Assembly: GCA_050743125.1 (NCBI GenBank)
Contig: JBOGEB010000023.1
Coordinates: 1-32,755, forward strand
Source of the DNA: JBOGEB01 sp050743125
Lineage (GTDB): Bacteria > Actinomycetota > Nitriliruptoria > Euzebyales > Egibacteraceae
DNA: 32,755 bases
Direction: 5' to 3'
Shown here: positions 6,840 through 14,899 of the stretch, piece after piece
Layout of the letters: each line of letters begins with the position of its first letter
Position numbering within the stretch: position 1 is the first letter of the stretch
Made by a program: the position numbers and the translations under genes
The notes under the pieces: model-generated
The model's input: only the letters and a program-made list of their open reading frames with translations
What the model was told of the DNA's origin: nothing
Database searches by the model: none

Positions 6840-8447
6840 ATGGGAAAGATTAAGGTTATAGGCAGGGTCGCGTTTTTGTCTTTTGGGGTAGTAGTTACCA
6901 TGCTGCAAGGGTGGGCTGTGGCGTCGACTTGTGGTGGCGGGCAGGTTCGTTTCTCAGCGAGCTCCAACCAGCTATATGTTGCCGGTCCGGCTGTTTGCAC
7001 CTTATCTGAAATTAAAACCATGTATCCTAGCGCACCGCTTGAGTTGGTGGACCCCGCTAAGAAAATATGGCATCTGCGCACCAACTTAGTCGTGGAAAGA
7101 GGCGCGTCATTGGTATTGCACGGCACAGCTATCGGCGGCGATGTCAATGAGCTGCGCCTGCAAAGTGATAATTCCAGCGCCGCTGGCAGCTTTGTTTATC
7201 TGCGGGCCGACTGGGGTAACGTCAGCATTTCTGGCACTAAAATTACCTCTTGGGACGCTGCTGCTCGTGGCCCTGATGTCGAGTACGCTGCCTATGGACG
7301 CGCCTATATTCACGTCCGCTCGCGGCTTGATACCGATGGCGTAACAGCGCACGAATCGCGCATGGACATCGTTAACAGCGATGTCAGCTACCTGGGTTAT
7401 CCTGCTGATGAATCATATGGCTTGGCTTGGAAAGTCTCCGGCAGCGCACCTGGCCTCTACGACAAAGTAAATGTGCTCGGTAACATCAAAAATAGCAAGG
7501 TTCATCACAACTACTTCGGTATCTACACCTATGGTGCGTATGGCATGGCCATAACTGGCAATGAGGTCCATAGTAACGTTCAATACGGCGTCGACCCCCA
7601 TGACGACTCCGACAGCTTGACTATCGCCCACAATAACGTCCACCACAACGGTGGCCACGGTGTCATCTGCTCTCAACGCTGCGACCACTTAACTATTAGC
7701 AACAATGAATCGCACCACAATGCAGGCGTAGGCATTATGGTTCACCGCAACGCCAATGACTCATTACTAGAGAATAACGCTCTCCATGACAACGGCGATG
7801 CCGGTATCGCCATCTTCGATAGTCACCGCGACACTGTCCGTGGCAACAACTCTTACAATAACCTTTATGGGCTGCGCTTCAGCGAGGGCAGCTCCCACAA
7901 CATCATCGAGAATAACAACCTTTCAAACAACACTAGCCACGGCATCTTGTTCTACAAAGGGACAGGGGCGCCCACTGTTAACAACGGCCGCCCAAGCCGC
8001 AACCGACTGACCGGCAATACTATTAACAACAACACCGGATATGCCGTGCAGCTCAGAGAAGGCGACAACAACGTTTTTGGGGATAATAAGCTCCTTGACA
8101 ACAAGGGGGGCGGCATCCAACTGTACTCAGCCAAGCCAACCGGCAACCAATTTACCGGCAACGAATTGCGTCGCAATGTAAATTATGGCTTCGATATTAC
8201 CGATGCTCCCGCCACCTTGATCAACAACAACACTATCGACCGCCATCCTAATGGCGTTTACCTCCTCAGCACTACTGGCGCAAATGTCAAAAACAACAAG
8301 ATATCAAATAGCGTTACCGCCGGTGTCACGCTGGACAAGAGCGCCAACAATAGCGTCACTGGCAATACCTTTACTGCTAACGCTAAAGCGGTTGTTCAGC
8401 AGAATGGCAGCTCCGACAACGCCATTAACGGTAATAATATTAACTAA
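6840..8447 (+). CDS. secreted right-handed beta-helix protein, AlgG-like mannuronan C5-epimerase
   Basis: 535 residues from ATG 6840. Residues 1-32 form a signal peptide (basic MGKIKVIGR, hydrophobic core, AVAST). The body is a parallel beta-helix of Asn-rich turns (NNN, HHN, GNxI). Residues about 245-310 carry YGVDPHDDSDSLTIAHNNVH with the DPHD motif at the catalytic centre of AlgG-type epimerases, preceded by SDVSYLGYPADESYGL, also AlgG-like, and followed by NNESHHNAGVGIMVHRNAND. AlgG converts D-mannuronate to L-guluronate in polymeric alginate; actinobacterial relatives may act on other polysaccharides. No alginate genes are nearby. GC is roughly half, far below the neighbours, with AT-rich third positions, which suggests recent transfer. 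Confidence 0.85.
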   Translation: MGKIKVIGRVAFLSFGVVVTMLQGWAVASTCGGGQVRFSASSNQLYVAGPAVCTLSEIKTMYPSAPLELVDPAKKIWHLRTNLVVERGASLVLHGTAIGGDVNELRLQSDNSSAAGSFVYLRADWGNVSISGTKITSWDAAARGPDVEYAAYGRAYIHVRSRLDTDGVTAHESRMDIVNSDVSYLGYPADESYGLAWKVSGSAPGLYDKVNVLGNIKNSKVHHNYFGIYTYGAYGMAITGNEVHSNVQYGVDPHDDSDSLTIAHNNVHHNGGHGVICSQRCDHLTISNNESHHNAGVGIMVHRNANDSLLENNALHDNGDAGIAIFDSHRDTVRGNNSYNNLYGLRFSEGSSHNIIENNNLSNNTSHGILFYKGTGAPTVNNGRPSRNRLTGNTINNNTGYAVQLREGDNNVFGDNKLLDNKGGGIQLYSAKPTGNQFTGNELRRNVNYGFDITDAPATLINNNTIDRHPNGVYLLSTTGANVKNNKISNSVTAGVTLDKSANNSVTGNTFTANAKAVVQQNGSSDNAINGNNIN

Positions 8448-8496
8448 AGCGGCTTTTCATCGTGAAGTGTGGAGGGCTGGTGGGATGACCTTCACC

Positions 8497-8541
8497 AGAT
8501 GCGCCTGAAGCCTGCGAGCCAGGAAGGCTTCAGGCGCATCT
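8497..8541 (+). terminator. strong hairpin with a perfect 16-bp stem
   Basis: AGATGCGCCTGAAGCC (8497-8512) and GGCTTCAGGCGCATCT (8526-8541) are perfect reverse complements around a 13-base loop, 50 bases after the epimerase stop. No T run follows. It would terminate or protect the 3' end of the epimerase transcript, and could act in both directions. Confidence 0.7.
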
Positions 8542-8605
8542 ATGGGTTACGCCTGCCTGTGTGGGCATGTTCGGGTTGCCCGGCTTCTGGGTGCTGGAGC
8601 AACGC

Positions 8606-8772
8606 CAGAGCACGCAAGGACGCGCTACGCGCGATCGAAGAGATACCGGGTGTTGGCCGACGCCCGTCCCGATGCGTTCGCACCCGACCTCGCCGGGTCG
8701 CTGAACAACCTGTCAAACGGGCCAGGCGACCTGGGTCCCCGCGAAGACGCAGCCGCAGTGCACGAAGGGGCG
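8606..8772 (+). pseudogene. tetratricopeptide-repeat fragment
   Basis: One frame reads RKDALRAIEE and, after a shift near 8640, the next frame reads YRVLADARPDAFAPDLAGSL then NNLSNGPGDLGPREDAA. This is the repeat type (YRxLAxARPDAFxPDLAxSLNNLS) of large actinobacterial TPR proteins. Only about one and a half repeats remain, with no start or effector domain. Confidence 0.65.
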
Positions 8773-9399
8773 AGCGTTTTCATGCAGCTCTCGACACAAC
8801 AGCCACGAACCACAAATACATCCTGACGGCCGTAGGAGCACCTGCCACGGTCTCCCGAAGCTGGCTGGCTTCCGAGCCATGCGAAATCGGCTGCTAGCCA
8901 ACGGCCAAGTCGCGCGCCGACAAGGCGGTGAGAGCAGTAATTAGGCGTCATCCGCCACCGGCTGACTCGCACCTCAGACTGGTCATCAAGATTGGTCATG
9001 AGTGTGCGAGCCGGAGTGTGATGGTGCAGGCTGGCCTGAGAAGGGCCTATGCACGAACAGGCCGTGACCGGGACTTCGCTGTCCTCGATCCTTTGGAATC
9101 GACCAGTGCACGGTTGACCGCTGCCTCGCTGTGTGTGCTGATGTGGACGATGGTGCGCGATGTTCACAGCGGTCAGCGTACCGTGTTGCCAGTCGCTGGC
9201 CGCCGAGCGCATCGCGTGTCTCGCCTGGCTGCATCTAGCTGATCGTGGATGTGGAGGACAGATGAACGAAGCGGCGCTGGCCGCTGGGTACCGCTTTGCG
9301 TCAGCAGCGCTGGACGGGTGTGATGCGATATTGCTGTTTGCTCAAAGCGCCGCCCGCCCCGCAAACGTGCTCCGAGCGGGGGACGCGCCTGGCGGGGTG
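8773..9399. other. no gene recognised
   Basis: Short open frames on both strands show no known domain and no convincing ribosome site. It lies between TPR debris and the phosphatase gene and is probably degenerate DNA. Confidence 0.4.
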
Positions 9400-9891
9400 T
9401 CAACAACGTTTGATTGGGCAGCCCTCACCTCCACCAGATTGACTCGTGCTCGTTCGAGCAAACCAATGGACAAACCAGCCTTGCCAAGGGACTTCAACCG
9501 CACATGGGTGGTAGTGCCTGCGAATGAAGCCGATGGCCTGCCAGGGTTCGAGTCCAGCAAGAACGGCAAGACAGGCCAGTGCTGTGCCAGTTCGCCCCTT
9601 CCCACCGCTGCAGGCCACCTCAACGCGCTCCTGAATTGCGGCTGTATAAGCCGCGATGAGCTTGCTTCTTGCCTCTTGCCAGTCGAATGGCACAAGGAAG
9701 TCAGGCCAGCAGATCCAGTCGGACATCCACGCCTGGACGCAGGGCGGAAAGCCGGTGAGATAAAGACCGAGTGTCGGTTGTCGGCCGGGTGGTGGCGGAC
9801 GTCGGAGCCCTCGACCCCTGACGGAGATGCCGTTGGGCAGGGTAACGATACCGGGAGCCTGACGCCAGGGATCGGTTTCAGTAGCCATCAT
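9400..9891 (-). CDS. protein tyrosine phosphatase family protein
   Basis: 163 residues. The phosphatase signature is complete: a general-acid loop CWPDF (Asp64) and a P-loop ACSGGKGRTG with catalytic Cys94 and Arg100 (CX5R). Flanking text (TLPNGISVRGRGLRR; LACLAVLAGLEPWQAIGFIR) matches a compact actinobacterial PTP group of about this size. It would remove phosphate from tyrosine or act on a small phosphorylated ligand. The start is either ATG 9891 or ATG 9888; neither has a strong ribosome site. The C-terminal 20 residues are low in similarity and may be altered. It stands alone among degenerate DNA. Confidence 0.75.
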   Translation of the reverse strand: MMATETDPWRQAPGIVTLPNGISVRGRGLRRPPPPGRQPTLGLYLTGFPPCVQAWMSDWICWPDFLVPFDWQEARSKLIAAYTAAIQERVEVACSGGKGRTGTALACLAVLAGLEPWQAIGFIRRHYHPCAVEVPWQGWFVHWFARTSTSQSGGGEGCPIKRC

Positions 9892-10589
9892 CCAAGAAGC
9901 AATGGAGCCTTAGCACCGTGAGCTTCATGCTCACCGCTTCCCTTCCAATCCAGCCAGCTGCAACGATCGCCTGGGAGTGCCTTTGAGCAAGGAGTCTGAG
10001 GTTCGTGCTCACGGCAACAGTCAGGGATGCCCGAGACCCTCACGTCATGCTGTCACACGGGCTGGCTGGCACCAGGCTGACCCGACGTCGGCCATGCGAC
10101 CAGCCTTGTTTTCATCCGCCATGGGTGGACCGCAAAGCCCAGAAGATGCTGCCACGCGGATCTCAGGTCGGTCACAGCCGGCGAGCGCCGCTTGCAGGCG
10201 GGGGGCAGCCGCCTCGACCGACAGGCGCGTCGCTCACCGCATTCCCCAGGAGCGGCTCACGCGTGCCTGGTCATCTGCCGTGTTCTGAGCGGCTCACGCG
10301 GCTGGCGTAGATCAAGGCTGGACACAAAGTTGTATCGCGGCTCTTGCGCCTTCCAGGCACTGTCACTTCAGACCGCATACCTCCGCCGGCCCAAGCCACC
10401 TGTGGTCTGTGAAACCGTCGGTGAGCGCAGCGTTTGGGTCCTTCGGATCCCCACACCGGTGCGCTCACGAGGCTTCCTACGGTCCATTCTTCCCGTCCCG
10501 ATAGCGACACCCACACGGACAGGTCCCGATGTCGTCGCGACGGTAGCCAGTACAATCACGGTCTTCTGATCCCCAGGTGCGGAACGGAC
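9892..10589. other. no gene recognised
   Basis: About 700 bases between the divergently read phosphatase and flavin oxidoreductase genes. I find no known domain, tRNA or strong hairpin. Promoters for both flanking genes should lie near its ends. Confidence 0.4.
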
Positions 10590-11435
10590 ATGCGGCTGAG
10601 TCTTGACGTCTCGCAGCACCAGCTGACGTGGGTACAGCTGCTGGCGCGTGTCCGCTTCGCCGAGGAGGCCGGCTTCGAGGGGGCCTGGGTTTTCGACCAC
10701 TTCAAACCGCTCTACGGCGATCCAGCCGGACCGTGCCTCGAAGCGTGGACGCTGCTTGCTGCGCTTGGCAGCGTCACGAAACGGGTCCGGCTCGGCGCGC
10801 TCGTCACCGGAGTCACCTACCGGCACCCGGCGGTCCTTGCAGCCCAGATCGTGACCGTCGACCATGCCTCGACCGGGCGTCTGGACATCGGGATGGGCGC
10901 CGCTTGGTTCCAGGCCGAGCATCAAATGTTCGGGATCACCTTCCCACCGACCAGGGAGCGTGTGACCCGGCTCAACGAAGCGCTGCAGGTGATCGACGGC
11001 CTGCTCACCCGTGACGATGTGACCTTCAACGGGCGCTATTACACCCTTGAGAACGCAACCTACCGGCCACGTCCAATCCAACAGCCCCGACCGCCGATCT
11101 GGGTCGGCGCCAGCGGGACACGCATGATCGAGATCGCGGCACGCCAGGCCGACGTGTGGCACAGCTTCGGATCGGTCGCCGAGCTCGAGCGCAAAGCGGC
11201 GCTGCTCGACGAGGCGGCCAGCCGGGCGGGGCGGGATCCCTCGACCATCCTGCGCTCGACGAACGTCTCGCTTTCCCAACCCTGGGACGAGCTGCGCCGC
11301 ACCACCGACCAGCTCGCCGCCGCCGGCTTCTCCTCTCTCATCGCCAGCTGGCCCAGCGAGGGCAAAGCCCGCCTCGAGGAGTTCGTCGACCGCGTGATGC
11401 CCGAACTGTCGGCGACCGGCCCGCCCGACCATTAG
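10590..11435 (+). CDS. LLM-class flavin-dependent oxidoreductase
   Basis: 281 residues from ATG 10590; the frame is open earlier but resembles the family only from MRLSLDVSQHQLTWVQLLAR. Family hallmarks in order are FAEEAGFEGAWVFDHF, a barrel strand at RVRLGALVTGVTYRHPAVLA, DIGMGAAWFQAEHQMFGITF, and PPIWVGASGTRMIEIAARQA with the phosphate-binding region. These are luciferase-like TIM barrels that use FMN or F420; actinobacterial members of this shape are often F420-dependent (inference). Length matches the family. It has no operon partner, so the substrate is unknown. Confidence 0.88.
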   Translation: MRLSLDVSQHQLTWVQLLARVRFAEEAGFEGAWVFDHFKPLYGDPAGPCLEAWTLLAALGSVTKRVRLGALVTGVTYRHPAVLAAQIVTVDHASTGRLDIGMGAAWFQAEHQMFGITFPPTRERVTRLNEALQVIDGLLTRDDVTFNGRYYTLENATYRPRPIQQPRPPIWVGASGTRMIEIAARQADVWHSFGSVAELERKAALLDEAASRAGRDPSTILRSTNVSLSQPWDELRRTTDQLAAAGFSSLIASWPSEGKARLEEFVDRVMPELSATGPPDH

Positions 11436-11968
11436 ACGGCTACGACATGCGGCCAGCTCGCGGCCACGCCTGCCCCAGATGGATTCGGGCGGCGGCTCGG
11501 AGCCAGCGTCGGCGGCTGCGTCTGCCGGTACTCGCGCCGAAGACAGACCGCCACCACCACGGCCGCCAAGCGGCGCGGACGCGCTGAGACTGGTTCTCCC
11601 GGGCTCAAGGAGCCTTGGTGACTCTTGTGCGAGAATTCCGGACGGACGGCGGGGAGGCCTCTGAGCAGGGATACCGTAGTGGACGAGTTCTACTCGCCGA
11701 TCACCTGCAAAAGTCCCGTTCAGCACAGCGCTTAGGAGTGGTGTGCTTTCAATACGGCAACGCAGCGGCAATCGAACCCTCGGATAGCGGCTGCTCCGGT
11801 AGGGTCCGAGCTGTGGGACCGCTGCCCGGAGTGGGGGATACCGATGTTCGTCAGGGTGCTGAGACCGTGACTGCTCTGGTCCAGGCGGGCCAGACTGCGT
11901 CTCGCCGCTGAGTGGCTGGGGCTGCCCTTGCCCGCACCCCATCGAGACATATCCGACGTCCTCATGGC
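11436..11968. other. no gene recognised
   Basis: Between the convergent oxidoreductase and DUF488 genes. Open frames on both strands lack recognisable domains. A weak GGCC-rich hairpin near 11450-11470 could end transcription of the oxidoreductase gene. Confidence 0.4.
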
Positions 11969-12406
11969 CTATCCAAGGTGCCGAATCTCGACGTCGCCCC
12001 AATGCCGTTGCAGATACTCAGCGACGAGGCGGCGGTGGCAGTGGTGTGGCTTGTCTTCACTGCACAGCAGGCAGCCGTCCGCCAGCACGTCCTGAGGAAC
12101 GGCCTGCTCGATAGCGCGCTCCTTCATGAGGTTCAGGAAACTGGTCTCGTACCACGGCCAGTCAGCATTTCCCTTCTTGTACTGATCAAGCATTTCCTTC
12201 GTTGGCGCCAAAACAGGAAGATGCACGTACTTCAACCCGCAGATAGCTTCTAGAAAGTAAGCGAGGTCGTCCTTCTTGGCGAAACCCGCCAGTTGCGAGA
12301 GGTTATTGAGCCGGACGTCTACTACCCGTTTGGCGCCTGATCCGCAAACTGTCCCAAAGAAGTCGCGTGCCCGCTTCTTTGTGAAGCCGATGGTGAAGAT
12401 CTTCAC
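11969..12406 (-). CDS. DUF488 family protein (second of pair)
   Basis: 145 residues from GTG 12406, chosen because GGAAGG lies 9 bases upstream and VKIFTIGFTKK is the family N-terminus; it follows the previous stop by 4 bases. It has the family strand KIFTIGF, the RVVDVRLNN segment and the C-terminal CSEDKPHHCHRRLVAEYL box, where Cys, Glu and CHR are conserved. The insert KEMLDQYKKGNADWPWYE is typical of a DUF488 subgroup. DUF488 function is not established; the conserved Cys-Glu-Cys-His-Arg set suggests an enzyme or metal site. Third gene of a tight minus-strand operon. Confidence 0.85.
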   Translation of the reverse strand: MKIFTIGFTKKRARDFFGTVCGSGAKRVVDVRLNNLSQLAGFAKKDDLAYFLEAICGLKYVHLPVLAPTKEMLDQYKKGNADWPWYETSFLNLMKERAIEQAVPQDVLADGCLLCSEDKPHHCHRRLVAEYLQRHWGDVEIRHLG

Positions 12407-12410
12407 GGCG

Positions 12411-13025
12411 TCATCCTTCCGCCCCTGCGGCAAGCGCCGAATCGACATAGGCGATGCGCTCCTCTTGGCGTGCCAATGCGACCTCGATCAACTCCTCGGT
12501 CGAGCGGAGGAGGTCGGCGTGCGGCAGCTTCAGCTTGTCGAATAACCTCCGCATTGCTTCGCCATGGGACTCCGCTAGCCCGCCGGCGAGGATATGACCA
12601 ACCACGACGCCACGCTCCGTAAGCTCTCGAGCGACCAGAACGGTGCGGTGGCACTCCAAGGGATCCTTCTCTGCGCACATGAGCACGATGCGCTCTAATC
12701 TCGCTCCCTTGACCACACGCTCAATCCCTGTGCAGAACGTCTCCGTACGCGCGAGTCGGGCGTACTGGACCCGACCGTTTTCGTAGCACTCTGGGTCCCC
12801 TGAACGCGCGCCCAGTTCACGACCGAGGAAGACATACTTGAAGCCGTGCTTCCCCAACTCACGCTTCAGAGCCTCCCTGTTGAACTGCGGTGCGAATCCG
12901 CTGTACGGGGTTGATCGCACGTCGGCCACTGCTGTGATGCTGTGCTGCCGCAACAGCAAGACGAAATCGTCGACCGCGTGATTGGAGTGCCCTATAGTAA
13001 AGATGCGCGGTTCAGCCGTTGTCAT
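12411..13025 (-). CDS. DUF488 family protein (first of pair)
   Basis: 204 residues from ATG 13025, overlapping the upstream stop as ATGA. It begins TTAEPRIFTIGHSNHAVDDF and has ADVRSTPYSGFAPQFNREAL, the signature of DUF488, and CAEKDPLECHRTVLVARELT, its conserved C-terminal box. The tail (EELIEVALARQEERIAYVDS) is a helical extension. It is only distantly similar to its downstream paralogue, so the two probably have separate roles, perhaps as a heterodimer (inference). Confidence 0.88.
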   Translation of the reverse strand: MTTAEPRIFTIGHSNHAVDDFVLLLRQHSITAVADVRSTPYSGFAPQFNREALKRELGKHGFKYVFLGRELGARSGDPECYENGRVQYARLARTETFCTGIERVVKGARLERIVLMCAEKDPLECHRTVLVARELTERGVVVGHILAGGLAESHGEAMRRLFDKLKLPHADLLRSTEELIEVALARQEERIAYVDSALAAGAEG

Positions 13026-13727
13026 GCTGCGTCTCCCGGAAGAACCATGGCCCGCTCGATTATGGCGGCGACCAACTTGTAGCAGCAGCCCTCGTACAGC
13101 TCGCCGAGGCTGACGGTCAGGTAACTCTCACCCAGTTCGTACCCGCCGTCAGGTTGGCCAAGAAACCGCCGCTCGTACTCAGGATCGGTTACCCATAGTC
13201 GGTACGCGCTGTCCGCATGAACGAACTGTCCTTGCACACGTCGCTTTGGATTGCCGAAGGCCTCACCTGACGGGAACACGGACAGCCGCAACCTGTCGAC
13301 CTTCAGAAGGGCCAAGGACGTGAGCAGCTCATGGGCGATCCCAAGCGGAATCTTATCGTTATGGCCGTTGTACGTGTGGTGACCGTTCACCCACAGTGGG
13401 GCAGGGGATTCCGCCAGTTGAGGGAGATCGTTCCAGGTTACGCGACCGACCTTCACCCAACGGCGCTCCGGATCGAGCAGCCAGTTCTCCGGCTGGTACG
13501 CCTTTGGTCTCGCTGCAAGTAGCGGTATGTCGATGACATCCAATACACGAGGGTCGCTGCCCGTCCTTGTACTGACGCTCGTACTCAGAGACTTCCTCAT
13601 GCGCACGTTGGCTCACCGGTCGCAGCCATCCAGCCGGCTGGCCGGCGGCCAGCTCTCGCCCGGCGACACACCGACCATTCAGTTTGCGTGAGCTCGCCAA
13701 GCACACCATGCGCTTCACGATGCCCAT
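13022..13727 (-). pseudogene. Dual-OB domain protein, frameshifted
   Basis: ATG 13727 follows AGGGAG and opens MGIVKRMVCLASSRKLNGRC, then VAGRELAAGQPAGWLRPVSQ and HEEVSEYERQYKDG, the N-terminal OB half of the protein family that accompanies DUF488 pairs. Near 13556-13561 a one-base shift moves the reading to SDPRVLDVIDIPLLAARPKA and onward through YQPENWLLDPERRWVKVGRV to the stop at 13022. Joined length is about 234 residues. OB folds bind nucleic acid or nucleotides, so this protein may supply the substrate for the DUF488 pair (inference). The two downstream genes are intact, so the shift may be a sequencing slip. Confidence 0.75.
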
Positions 13728-14114
13728 CGGCTTGCTCCCTTGGGCGCCTCCGGTGACACCATGATGCATTGACGGCGTGGCAACGCTGAGTGTCACAGAC
13801 GGCATGTGCATATGTCCGAGGCGGAACGTCGTCGAGCCTACTCTGCGACGCCCCTGGCACCGACCACACGGTGGTCGACCTTGACGTAGTCGGCTGCGGC
13901 GCCGAGACCTGCGGGCGCGAGCAGTGCGGCATCAGTTGCCCCGGAACCACGATCACGCGGAGCCCACGAGGGGGTGCACCGGCACTTGGCCAGCAGCCGA
14001 TGGCGCGGTCCCCGACCGCGAAGGCGTGCTGCGTCTCAGCATGTGCGCTCACCAAGGGAGTCTGGAGCGCGTTCAACCCACGGTAGCGGCTGTTACCAGC
14101 AGGGGATCGGCGCG
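13728..14114. other. no gene recognised
   Basis: Upstream of the Dual-OB/DUF488 operon and downstream of the PIN toxin gene. Open frames on both strands carry no known domain. The promoter of the DUF488 operon should lie close to 13740-13800. Confidence 0.4.
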
Positions 14115-14504
14115 TCAGCGGTGCCGAAGCAGCTCGACGCCGGGGAGTCCTTCGAAACCTGTCGGATCGGCGGTAACCACGGTGCGGCCGGATGCGATTG
14201 CCGTCGCCGCAACGATGAGATCGTGCGCGCCGCGCGGCCGGCCTGACTGGCGAGCGGCGGCGAGAAGTTGGGCATGTGCCCGGGCGACGCGGACGTCATA
14301 GGCGATCGTAGGGACGGTAGAGACGACGGCGTCGGCGAAGGCTTGCCTGGCAGCCCGACGCTTCCCAGTTGCCAACCAGACGCCTACCAACAGCTCGGCG
14401 ACCGTGACTGCGGCGATGGCCGTGTCGTCGTCATCGGCAATCAGATCGTCCACGCTGTCGGCGCCGTGTTCCGCGTCGATGAGGAAGGTCGTGTCGAGCA
14501 GCAA
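14115..14504 (-). CDS. vapC: PIN-domain toxin (VapC family)
   Basis: 129 residues. All four PIN acidic positions are visible: Asp4 (LLDTTFLID), Glu37 (VTVAELLVG), Asp95 (AHDLIVAATAI) and Asp113 (VVTADPTGFEGL). VapC toxins are magnesium-dependent RNases that cleave tRNA or rRNA. The only near start in this frame is TTG 14504, with GGAGG of the antitoxin end about 12 bases upstream; a CTG at 14507 is the alternative. It follows the antitoxin stop by 5 bases. Intact, unlike the mazEF pair. Confidence 0.9.
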   Translation of the reverse strand: MLLDTTFLIDAEHGADSVDDLIADDDDTAIAAVTVAELLVGVWLATGKRRAARQAFADAVVSTVPTIAYDVRVARAHAQLLAAARQSGRPRGAHDLIVAATAIASGRTVVTADPTGFEGLPGVELLRHR

Positions 14505-14509
14505 CAGGC

Positions 14510-14749
14510 TCAGGACCGCTCCTCCACGGTGAGCAGCCGTCGGGTCTCGGCCAGATCACTCGCCCAGCCCGGGTCGGGCCGGTGTGCCCGCAGCACGGAC
14601 TTGACGTCGCTACCGCGGCCATGGTGGGGCGGTTCCAGGTGTGCGACGGCTTTGCCTCTGCGGATGATCGTGAAGCGCTCGCCACGCTCTACCGCGTCGA
14701 GGAGATCAGCGAAGTTGCGAGCTGCTTCGGTGGCGCTTACGTCTGCCAT
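14510..14749 (-). CDS. Phd/YefM-type antitoxin
   Basis: 79 residues from ATG 14749. MADVSATEAARNFADLLDAV is the Phd/YefM DNA-binding N-terminus, followed by ERGERFTIIRRGKAVAHLEP. The tail (WASDLAETRRLLTVEERS) is the toxin-wrapping part. It binds and blocks the PIN toxin next door and represses its own promoter (family knowledge). The transcript may be leaderless: see the promoter entry. Confidence 0.9.
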   Translation of the reverse strand: MADVSATEAARNFADLLDAVERGERFTIIRRGKAVAHLEPPHHGRGSDVKSVLRAHRPDPGWASDLAETRRLLTVEERS

Positions 14750-14752
14750 GAG

Positions 14753-14767
14753 ATCAGATTATCAGAT
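14753..14767 (-). promoter_or_regulatory. phd-vapC promoter and direct repeats
   Basis: ATCAGAT occurs at 14753-14759 and 14761-14767, an 8-bp period. On the minus strand the repeats overlap a GATAAT (14763-14758) that resembles a -10 box only 8 bases before the ATG, so the mRNA would start at or next to the start codon. The repeats are a plausible autoregulatory site. Confidence 0.5.
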
Positions 14768-14899
14768 CGGCGCTGCGTGGGCTTCGGTACCGGCTGGTAT
14801 CCGAGGGAAGGCATGGGGCGGGCTCGGGGCCGCGGGCGCTCGTGAGAGTCGAAACTCAGGGTCGAACCGCCGACCACGGACATGAGACACGGGCAACGG

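Noticed and set aside
10368..12002. 544-residue open frame on the minus strand
   Set aside because: It runs antisense to the clear LLM oxidoreductase gene and beyond; the residue pattern is low-complexity Arg/Gly/Pro as expected from high-GC antisense frames.
14838..14890. tRNA-like 3' end (GGTTCGACCC on the minus strand) just beyond the integrase stop, a possible attachment-site copy
   Set aside because: The flanking bases do not form a T arm and do not match the tRNA-Arg end at 17822, so I do not call an attachment site.
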